The position numbers and the translations under genes were made by a program. Positions 30,793 through 42,700 of a stretch of 64,000 nucleotides of DNA are shown in pieces. The notes beneath the pieces were generated by a model. That model was given only the letters and a program-made list of their open reading frames with translations. It made no database searches and had not been told where the DNA came from. The DNA is from Glossina fuscipes. Taxonomy: Eukaryota; Arthropoda; Insecta; Diptera; Glossinidae. Position 1 is the first letter of the stretch. Each line of letters begins with the position of its first letter. The DNA lies in contig NW_023998415.1 in assembly GCF_014805625.2 (NCBI RefSeq), positions 8,648,843 to 8,712,842 on the forward strand. Direction: 5' to 3'.

Positions 30793-33700
30793 TTATGCTG
30801 CCAATAGGTTTCGTATATTCTTAGGCGTATTCTCCTCATTCAAATGCTTCGTTGTATAGCGTAATGCATTCAGTAGTGGTTCCGCTTTAATGGCAGGCTG
30901 AGCTTGCAATAGACGTACGCATCCTTTAACATCGACGTGTGCTCCGCGAGCGAAAGCCCCAACAGGATGCACATGATCATAGAGTATAACAAGACCGACC
31001 ATAACTCTTAGTACTAATAGGTGGGTTTCTTCACGTTCAATTTGTTGCAATAATTTACTACGGAAAACCAAATAAAACATAATATAAGATAAAAGATTGC
31101 GATAATCAAACTAATGATTATCATTACCGAAAAGAAAAAAAAATGAAGGGAAAAGAGAAGAAATGCATCTTATTTGACATTATTTTGATAGGTTAGGAGG
31201 GAGGGACCCATTACACTGTTTTTATTATTATTAGAAATTTTATACTCACGGATTTTCCAACATTCTTAGACACACTTTAGCCATAGTGCCCAGAGTTTCT
31301 GTTGTATTTTCAACATCATCAGCATTATCGTGCACAAATTTGGAGGTAGCTTCACTTAAAACTTTTAACATTGGTGTTGCATGAGCATAAAACAGCGACA
31401 TACGATTTGCCAGCTCTGTGCTGACCAGCATATTGTTTGTTGAGTCGATGCGCTGTCGACTCACTATACGTCTATAGTAGCTAAAATCATTTTGTATCGC
31501 AGGTGTTTTCATCTGAAAAACAGAAGTAATGCAAAAGCATTAGAAACGGGAAACGGGACTCAATGTTTAGCTGCCCATGGCATGCTCGTTTCGATTGAAG
31601 CAAACAATTGCTCTGACTTCAATTCAAGCATAGCCATCGTGAAGACGTCCGTAAGGCGTCATAAGAATTCTTACGGCCATACCCATCTCCACCGATATGT
31701 GACACTATATAAGATTAAAGTTGTCCTTTTTGTTTTTTATACCTAGAAGCATGGGTTAGAAACTTGTCAAGATATACATATATGTTCTTGAACAGCAGAG
31801 CTTGGTTAGCACGTATACTCGTCTATTCCTTTAGTCTTGGAAGCACTAATGTCCGCAAAGTTAATGCTGAGATTTACTAGGTTCTGTATTCCTATCAGAG
31901 TGAACTTCAAGCTACGTTATAAAAGTAGATCCAAGAAATCCAGAAATTTGAACTTAGTCTCTATTATTGGAGTTAAAGCTTCTCAGCGTCATCTATCGAA
32001 CGACTTAGAAACAATTTTAATCGGCCAGTTGGCCCTGTCTACAATTAATGAAATACTTTGCATCGAACCGGAATGGTTGATAGCAAATACTTCCTCTGAA
32101 GTCGACTTGATTTTCTTATTTCTTAGACTTGCTCTGGCGAAGGTACAAAGAAAAAATTTAAAACTCAGCTGTTTTATGCGAAGAGGTTCTTGCGCCCGCA
32201 ATTAATCCCAGTCAGGCAAAGTGTAAAACGGAATCGGCTGAAATATGCTCGGCTCTGGCCAAACTATCTGTACTGATCGCTTTTACTCCAAGGAAAAACT
32301 TTAAATTTGCCATAATGGGCATGCCTGCTTTTTTCCATCAAATATGTAAAACACATTTGGAAATTTTCTTTTGTCGTAGTATTGGTTTGCGGTTTCTGAG
32401 CATTGAGGAAAGCGAGATAACTGTTCTTAGCCCATGCTGTACTTTACCGCCTTCGTGCCAGAACTTTCGAATTGTCTTTAGCCAAACCCGACATCACTAT
32501 TTTTGCGACAACGTTGGGACAACATTTCTCCTGGGACATTAGACGGAGATTAATAGGCAATCAAATAATTTCTAATTGTTTGTGATTGTTCTTACAAACA
32601 AATTTACCTGTGTGACTATGATGCGGCCTTTTATAGGCCGTATCCTTCCCTTGAAATACGGAAGGATATTCATTTTGTCAAATAGTTTGATCAATGTTAA
32701 ATTCTGAATTGATCTAGCCACGTATGTCCATCCGTCCGTCCGTCCAATTGAGTACATATATGTGGTAAGCACTTTTCCGTCGCAGAAATTCAGGTATTGG
32801 CTTCAAATTTGTGAAAAACATTGGAACTTCTTGCACTAATGTCGGTATTCAAAATAACTCTGGTCGGACAAAGGGTACGATCACACACACTAAGAAAGTC
32901 TCAATTTTCAAAAGTAAGAAAATTGCATTTTTTTTGTTCGCCACTTATAAAATAAAAAAACTCACGTTGAAACCGAAGAGATAAATTTCTTGTTTTGGTT
33001 CCGACATGTGAATATAATTTCCCCTCGCTCAGTTAACAGAGTACAACATTGCATACGTAAATTTTATAAGTATATATTTAAAATGCTGAATATGTGGTAG
33101 TTAATTAACTGTCTGTCTCGTTATGAACACAACAATCGACAGAGAACAGGTGTCGAAAAATTCGATCAATAGTGTATATGTCGAGAGTGAGCTTCTGCTC
33201 GCACAAAATTAACTTCAAGTTACTTTCATCTCTTTATTGTTTTTTCATAATTTTCTATATTGTGCTCCACCATTGACATAAAACTCAAATTTGTTGTTGT
33301 TGCATTTAGTATCGGTACAGCTGGTGCAGAGTTTGGGTTTGCATCGATACTGTCCGATAGTAGATAGGAAATTAATTTGAGAGTTGTTACGCTCCTTTTA
33401 AAACTTATCGTTATGGAAATGACTTTCACAGTTTTATGAGGTTGTCTCTTATAAATTGGCAGCATAAACGTAATCATTACCATCATCCTTCAATGATATA
33501 CATTCATGATAAATATTTAGTTGCAACTGATAATCATCTGTCCGACAAATGGAGTATAATGAAGTGGATTGTTGTTGTATCACAAAGTTAACAGCCAGTT
33601 TCGCTCCTACTGTACAAACCACATAAATGAAAGTCACCGCAAGCAACAATAGCTGTGTTGTGGTTGTTGTCAATTTCACGTATAATAATTTTTTTTTTTT

Positions 33701-36700
33701 TGTATCAAACATAGAAGTAGGTGGGGTGATTAGCTAGCTATACATAAATACTATAAAAAAAAAATGGGCTTTGGTTTTATGTCTGCAACAGGTAGCCTGA
33801 CTGGCCTGTGTGAAATAATTGGAAAAAAAAAAAGAGTGATTATAACGAAAAAAAAAAATCCTATCATTAGCATCTACACAAATGAAAAAGACTTGAAATA
33901 GAAAAACAAAAGAATTTTAATTAAAGTTTCTTACATTTATATAATAAAACACTTTTTTCCCTTTATATCAACCACGTAGCAAGGATGGGGGTGTACTTAT
34001 CTCATCATAACGCTTGCAAAACTTAAAAGGAAACTTCAGAGACCCTCGAAAGGCTATATATAGTAGTCTTGATCAACATGAAATTATGAATTGTGATTAA
34101 GTAATGTCTGTCCGTTTGTGTGTCTGCCTGACGAGTGTTGTGGACACTCTCCTGGTCGTACAAATGAAGATATCGACTTGAAATTTGGAAAGTTTTTGCG
34201 TGCAGGTTGGGATTGGAAATGGCCCAAATGGGTCGGACCGGAAGCGCGCAGTGCAGTGTAAACTGGATTCAACTCTATTTTACTAAACTAAAATTTACGA
34301 CTTTTCGCTGATTGCTCACAAATTATAAACAATGGAAGACTGAAACTTTTCACATTTTCTTTACGAGAGACTCTTCTCTTCACGTGAAAAAATGGAAAAA
34401 TATAGCTATGTCCACGCAAAGTTCCATATGATTAAATTTTCTTTTTTTCACTTTGTTTTGAGATTTTATGCTTATTAATTATAAGGTAGAGAAGACGGAA
34501 CGCTTAAAATAATTTTGTACATTTCTCGAATGAAGATTATCTGCCCAAAAATGCGTTAAATCTAACGCATAAATATGTTGTTCACCACGATGTGGTGGAT
34601 TCATTTTTCCTTAATAATATCGTTCATATGGGTATCAAATAAAAAGGCTTGGAGAGTAGAATTGTGGTAGATTAATTATTCTGTTAACAATACCTTTTAG
34701 TGATGTAAAAAGTCAAAAATAAATTTTATCTCATTCACTTATCTATGACAATAAAACAAAAGCATGGGATGTCAAAGACTTTAAGAGTATTGGCCACGCG
34801 AGATTCAGGCCCAGCCGAATGTAACTTTCGTACTCTTTTTTTTCCTAACATTTCGCTCTTGTCTTCAATACGAGTAGGGCTTACTAATTTCATATAGGTC
34901 CCCAGTTGCAATATTTCGGTCAAGATATCTTTTCAATCGGTTTTAATGTACATACCCGGCTAATAATCCGTCACGTTGTTCATATGTTTTTGCTAATTAC
35001 AACTCGTTGGTTAATCCCGAAAACAACAAGAAAAGAATTTTAATTTAATAATGATAGAAAGCCTTTAACTTATTTACTTTTCAAATGAAAAAAGAAAGAA
35101 CATTATGTTCAGCTGTGGTTGTATCTTTGATATCGAAACAAGTAAGAAAGCTATATTCGACGGGGGCAGAATCTCGCACACCCACTCACTATGTTTTTCG
35201 CATTCTGCTCTCAAAGTTCTTCTATTTGATACCCATATCGCTGTTGTTATTAAGAAACAATTAATCGCGGTCTCTATCATATCGTTTTGGAATTAACTTA
35301 TTTTTAGGCCGATAATATATCTGCAGTTAAGGAGCGTACAAAATACTTTCAAAGATTCGGCCTTGATTGCCTTACGATAAGTAAGCGTGAAACCGCAACA
35401 AAGTGAAAAAAACAGAATTTAATCACTTGTAATTTAGTGTGGGCATGGTGGATGTTTCCCGATTTTACACGCAAGGAGTAGAGCGCTTTCTTTGTAAAGT
35501 AAATATGGATAATAGTAGAATTCTAAGTTTAACAGGTTGCAAGTAACGAGCAAAAACCCAAAAGTTTAAAAAAAAAAAAAACTGAGGTGCGTTCAGTTTA
35601 CGGTCCATTGCGCGCTTCTGCTCCGACTAATTTGTCCCATTTTCATTATCAACCTGCCTGCAGAAACTTCAAATGTTTCTATTAAATTTGATGCCGATAT
35701 CTTCATTTTTGCGACCAGGAGAGTGCCAACAACACACATCACAGAGACGGACGGACATGGATATATTAACTCAGGATTTCACGCAGATCAATATAACGCT
35801 TCCTTCGGGCGTTATATGTATATATTGCGGAAAAATACAAAATGAAAAAATAAATATTTATCTTATAGTCGTGAGTATAAAAAGTAAGGTCTAGATACTC
35901 GCTGACATGTCTTGGGCATCGTCTTAACAATGAAAGCGTTGCTTCCGCAAACAATAAATGGTGGAAAAAGGAGTTGCAGTTATATTAAATTTAATTAGCA
36001 AAGACGCGAACCAACAAAATTTTATCGACGACTATTAAGCTATTAACAGAGTTCTGTTGAATGGAATCTCGAATGGATTTAAATCAAAATGTGGTTAAAA
36101 TAGCATTTTTCAAGAATTTGTTTAAACAATATTATAAACAAAACATGTCTTTACATTAATTAGTCAAAATTTGGTATGCAAAACTTTCTATACTGTGTCA
36201 AATATGCGACTGAAAAAGCGAAAGTTTACTTTAGTTACTTTGGCGGAATCAAGTTTTGCGAGAAAATGAATATAAATAACCGGTGAATCCTTTACAGCGG
36301 TGTACAGTTCACATTTGGTTCTCTTTGGAAAAACTTATTTTTATACTTTAAAAATTTGTTCTGACGGATGTCACTCATGGCACTGCGTTTTTCTATATCT
36401 TTAACTACATTAAGCTGGAAAGAAATATAGCTAAAGCTATGGAAGTGATTCGGGTAAAAAATTGTACTTTTGAAAACAATAAAAATTCGCATATATCCGC
36501 CTGTCGCCATGAAATAGTTTTCACAGTTTAGGCTGGAAAGATCTGCCACACAATTCATATGAGTCGGCGGTTCATAGCAGCTAAAGAAAATGGGTCGATG
36601 GCTGTTTCGCTTCCCAATCGGAATATTTCTGTTGCATGACGGTATTCATAAGTTACACGATAAACCGTAAGAGGGCCATAGATAGATAGATAGTAAGTAT

Positions 36701-39700
36701 GTTTTATATAAAGTTGACGGTTTGCATACCTTTTACTTCATGACGAACTTTTCTCTTTAAGTGTACAAAGATAGAAACGATGAAGAATTAATCTCTCCCG
36801 TGATCGGGTATATCTAAGAGTATTATTATTAGGATGATACATAGTCCGAGGGAATGCATAAAACTGATATGAAGATAGGTCAAATATGAATTCTCTATGC
36901 TTGTTCTTTCTAATTCGTAGAAAGTTACTATCGGCCATACAGACGCAAAAAATGAAATAAGAACGCTTAAGAGTTATTGCAATTTCGTGCTTGGTTTTTG
37001 TGAGACAATGGAATCAATTTAAATTGGTATATTAAATGCGCGCACAGAGCCTGTGTACGATGCTGCGTTACAGTCACCTATGCTGGCTTGTAGGATTAAA
37101 TCATACTGAATCATTTTATGACTTCTCCGGTCAGTCGAGGAGCACTCATTCATTTATCCAAGAAAGTAGATTATGTCCGTCTTTTGTTATTTGTTGGATA
37201 AACGCATCGTTCATCCTCCGACAATCAGGTATTATCAAATATAATTCTTAATCGGTTCTTATCCAAGATGCACGTATTGATGTATTTTCTCAATGCACCG
37301 GCATTTTTCGTCTTTTGCATTCTTTCCGTTTTTTTTTTTTGCTTTTTTTGTAATCTTAGAAGAATCTCTCCCTTACATGTGAGGGGATATAAAACAAAAG
37401 GCACTTTTTAGGTTTAATCAACTTTAATACGTGTGTGTGCTGCAGCATCCTTATTTGAACAAGAACCTCTTCATCTGCTTTTGCTTTCATGTTATATGTA
37501 ATAAATAAATGTTTAGAGCAATTTATCCTTTATTCTTGCTTTAGTTTGAAACGAACTACCTTAGTACGAAGTTTTTTTTAAACGACTTTATTGATTTATG
37601 ACGTCTTATAAGTATTTCATGACAACTTAAGTACTTCATAATCTACTACGATAGCACAAAGAAATATAACAAGGCATAAAAAACGGAAACAATCACGTTT
37701 GCGATGGCTTTTCTATGAATACGGAGTAGGCGGAGGACAAGCAGCAATTAAAAAGAATAATTTTTTTCTTATTTCAAAATGCAATTAATTATATAAGACT
37801 AGGATAGGATTTATTCATACCGTAAATGAACGTTAAAATTGCTTTCTTCAGTTCACTGATTTATACGGTTAACAAAATAAATTCTCTTGATTCATGATAA
37901 GCAACGAAAATTCACTCCCTACACCTTATATAGGGATATGCATGGAATTGTGCATTGAATTAATTTCATCTATCGGTTCATCCGTCAATAAGCAGAGATC
38001 GAAGCAGAGATCGTAGGAATGCGAAAATTTCAATCAAATTTTGGATCTATAACAAAACGTTCATTTGACAATCGTGTCAGTGTCAGTGTCTGAGGTCTGA
38101 ACGGTCCCCGACCGTCCCCAATTAACAAAAAGCTGTATTATGCGACGAATACAGCTAACGTCCATCTCTATGTGGATACAATTTTATTATTCGAGTAAAT
38201 ATTTCACGAGAAATACTAATATCTTAAATTTTTCCGGTTCATTGTGTGTGTGGAATTTCCGCTTAAGCATATTATTATAGCACAATAATAATTTGAGTTA
38301 AGCTCTTTGGTTAAAACAAAAAGTCCGCATCTACACGTAACAACTCATGAAATTGTAGTGAAAATATAACCTCTTTATAATTTTAAAATGTTTAAAGAGT
38401 TACTTAACATGCTTTGCCATTATAAACGATAACTTCAATAGAAAGATAAATATTTTTGATCGATATATTAGTAGTTGAGATTTAACGATTAACATATAGA
38501 ATATATCGGTAAATGGAAATTTCAGCAACGATGTTTCGCAAAATACTTCACTCCAAGCATACTTTCTCTTACAATATTATTCTTGTTCTTGTTCTTTTCG
38601 TGCCTCAGCAATTTGTTTCCATTCAATCAAAATATCAGCAGTAATTTCGACTATTTGGTCCACACTTTCTATGTTCGGGAGGCAACGCGAAGTAAAACAA
38701 TAGCTATGTAAATATGTCTGAATTATTTTTTTTGATTTCGAGTGATTTGTGCATTAACATTAAACATTGCTAAGAGAGCAAGAGCAAGAGCAAGAGCAAG
38801 AGCAAGAGCAAGAGCAAGAGCAAGAGCAANNNNNNNNNNNNNNNNNNNNNNNNNNNNNNNNNNNNNNNNNNNNNNNNNNNNNNNNNNNNNNNNNNNNNNN
38901 NNNNNNNNNNNNNNNNNNNNNNNNNNNNNGAGCAAGAGCAAGAGCAAGAGCAAGACTCTGAGCCATGTTAAGGATATCCACTTGCTAAGGACGTTTAAAA
39001 TCGCAAAGATTGGGAAAGCAAAATGAAGTAGAGCTGAAGCACAAGACTTGCGCTTAACTGTGTTTACGGCGATTCTCTTGGCCGACTTTGGTCCCTTTGT
39101 GCGATTTTGAAAATTGCTATTCCACCTACGACAGAGAGAAACTTTGCTACCATATCTGTAATTATCGGTCTTTCAATACTTTCTATTTCCATATAGCAAT
39201 GTTACTATAAATTAAATTGTTGTTATTGAAAGCTTCAGCTGCATTACTTGCGACGGTTTTCGATATGAATTATTTCTTTTTTTTACGACTTAAGCAGCAG
39301 AAACGAACAAGTAATGAATTATTCTTCTCAATTTCTGTAGCTTCTACTTAAGGGGGAAATATTGTATGTATGCGTGGTATATATGCAAGAATGTAATCCT
39401 TATAAACCACAAAATCCTTCTTAGTTATATGCATAGGAATAGTTATATGCCTGCGTGTACGTAAGCTGATATCTGAATGTAATATGTACATAGGTTGGCT
39501 GAGAAGTTTTCGACCTAGACATAACCATGGTAGGCAGCACTTCTCGATAAAACTTGGAGAAAAGCTGTGTACACATTGATAAATAATAATAATAAACAAT
39601 AAATCAGTCATTTTAGACGTTCAAATGTATGACATCGTTGTCTCTGTGAATCTCTGTAAGTGTTTTTGCGAAAATAGAATAAAGTGAGCATTGAGAACTG

Positions 39701-42700
39701 CAATTAAGCATTCTGCTATCGTAAGGATTTGCCTGTACATAAACTAAGGGCGAACTAGCCGTTGTTTATGGAAACCAATCAACATCATTTAACCAGCTTG
39801 GGCAGCGATAAACCATTGGGACGCCACAACATTATAAGTAATGATAAAAATAACGTCCAAGTTCGCCAACTGGTGCCACAAGTTAAGGTTAGAGAGACAG
39901 CAGAGGCTACGAAAATGGTCGACGAATGTATATTGTTACAAGTTGTATGAAGATTTAGTCATGAGAAAGTCACATCCGGCATTTTGGACGTCGCGTTTCA
40001 TAGTAGAAGGGCAGAAAGCTTAACTCATAAGTCAGTGGCAAGGGACAAGGGTGTGAAGATAAATTCGAATTTAATTAGCAAAGACACCTACCATTTCTGT
40101 TAACAAAACTCTGTTAATGGCTTAACAGAACTCTCTTAAATAATTACAATAGAGATAGAGTTGGATTTGAATGCCTACTCCGTCCATATTAAAAAAAGGA
40201 ATATATATTTGTGGACATTTCATGAATCTGTAACAAAATACCTTTCAAACAAACTAAACAAATTCAAATTCTGCCTATGGGGAACTATTTTTAACAGTGT
40301 TATGAAATTTGGTATGTTAGGGAGAAATGGATATGGGATAACAGGCAAATTTGAGATTCTAGTCCGGTCAAACTAGAAAATGTCACCTGTCGAATGGGCA
40401 AAAAAAATTTAGACTTTTCTGTCGGGAACTATTTTTAACGATTTTTTGAAATTTGCTATGTTACCGGAAAATGGCTATGGAAGAACATCCAAATTTGCGC
40501 ATAGTATATTCTAGTGCAAAATACACTATTCTGTAGTACAATAGTTTCTAATACAAAATACACTATACGGTAGTACAATAATTTCTAGTACAAAATACAC
40601 TCTACTGTAGTACAATATATTCCAGTACAATATACACTATACTGTAGAACAATATATTTTAGTACAAAATACACTATACTGTAGTATAGTAAATTCTAGT
40701 ACAAAGTGCACTATACTGTAGTATAGCAAATTCTAGTACAAAATACATTATACTGTAGTACAATATATTCCAGTACAAAATACACTATACCGTGGTACAA
40801 TATATTTTAGTACAAAATACACTATACTGTAGTATAGTAAATTCTAGTATAAAATACACTATACTGTAGTACAAAATATTCTAGTACAAAATACACTATA
40901 GTGTAGTACAATACTAGAAAAGCATTTTGTACTGAAAGTTATTAACAGTAGAATGTATTGTACAGTATAGTACAGTATAGTGTATTTTTTATAAGTATAT
41001 ATTTTACTATGCTAGAGTACAGTATATATATTGTATAATGTGATATACTATACTATACTATACTCATACTCATTTTTCGCTAATATATTAAATTTCAAAA
41101 AATGGTGAAAAATAATGCGCGAAAGAAAAGTGTGAATTTTTTTTGCCCATTCGACAGGTGACATTTTCTAGTTTGACCGGACTAGAGTCTCAAATTTGCC
41201 TGTTATCCCATATCCATTTCTCCCTAACATACCAAATTTCATAACGCTGTTAAAAATAGTTCCCCATAGGCAGAATTTGAATTTGTTTAGTTTGTTTGAA
41301 AGGTATTTTGTTACAGATTCATGAAATGTCCACAAATATATATTCCTTTTTTTAATATGAAGGGAGTAGGCATTCAAATCCAACTATATCTCAATTGTAG
41401 TTATTTAATAGAGCTCTGTTAAGTCGTTAACGGATTTTTGTGAACAGAAATGGTAGGTGTCTTTGCTTGTTAAATTCGAATTTATCTTCACACCCTTTCC
41501 AGAGACATAGATTTAGATCAGATTTTGATGGCTTTATAGAAACTGAACCGTGTTTTGAGGCTCTTTATAAATGGCTCTGGAAAAAAGATACCAAAATGAA
41601 CTGATTGCATCATGCTTGAAAGATGCATTTTGAAATGGAATCCATAAGCTTTTCAAGGGCCAATTTAGTGTATTGAAGCATCTACAACTAACAGACTGTT
41701 GCAATTTTTACTTAACGCTAGGCATATACAAATCTATTTAAAGACCTTTGTTAATATTTTAGGTTCTATCATAAGAGAATACAAATTTCATAAACACAGA
41801 GGGCAGTGTTACAATGTACATATATAAGTGTAATTAATAAATCCATTTAACTAAACAACTTAACTAACTTTCTTAAAAATTACGGTTTAACGTCAACAAT
41901 TTGCAATTTGCAGTTTGCAGTGTGCCATACGCTGTTTACGCTGTGCAATTAGTCTCTCCAGCCATATACAATAGGTTCGGCAAATGAGATTTATAAGTAA
42001 GAGCTACATTCCATTGTGGTAGCATTCAACAATATCTCGCAAAGCCGACAAGGGACAAAACCGACTCGCTTTCTCAAAAAGCACAGTCTTAGATTTCGTC
42101 GGATTTATCAGTAAGGAGTTAACCAGAGATTATTCCGAAAGTTGTTGTAGACTCTGATGGATAATCCCCTCAAGCATCTTCCAATCGCCACTTTCCATAC
42201 TAAATAAAAGAAATATATCATCCGCGACTAGACAAGGCTCACAAACAGAGCTACGCATAAGTCCAGGCAAGTCATTAATGTACATCTTGAGTAGCAAAGG
42301 CCCCAATACAGAACCGGCCACTTCGAATCTAAACACGGAGTCATTTTTCTTAACATCTTCCATATAGCAGAGGGATTTCTACCCACAAATATTGTGGTAA
42401 AATATTGTCTTCTTTCCGTACAATTTTCTTGGCCCTATTCCGATAACGGCAATTGACTTTCCAGTCACCTACAGAGCCAGTAGATGGAAAAGTCGAGTAT
42501 GCACAATTTTTAAGGAACATTGCCTGTTTGATATGTCGTCCACTTATCAGTCTCTCGAGAGATAAATTTTCTGACCAGAGGAATAAAACAGTGTAACGAT
42601 TTCAAAAACGAGCACGAAAGCTCCGACTGTACACAAACGTTCGCAGCATTTAGAAAAGTGGTTGAATCAAACTCAGCGGCATAAGAAAAGGCTTTACTCC

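Noticed and set aside
38723..39026. Open frames of EQ, AR or AL repeats across the hexanucleotide array
   Set aside because: They are translations of a simple 6-bp repeat joined through 100 N, with no start context or homology.
39762..39950. 62-codon plus-strand frame with plausible composition
   Set aside because: No recognisable domain, no splice context, and it lies between transposon remnants; I could not support it as a gene.
40161..40376. A 71-codon frame present in both arms of the inverted-repeat element (also 41168-41383 on the other strand)
   Set aside because: The two are identical because the arms are copies; it resembles no transposase and is too short to be a convincing gene.
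40511..40917. Regular 37-bp repeats suggesting a CRISPR array
   Set aside because: The units are contiguous with no unique spacers, and the genome is eukaryotic.
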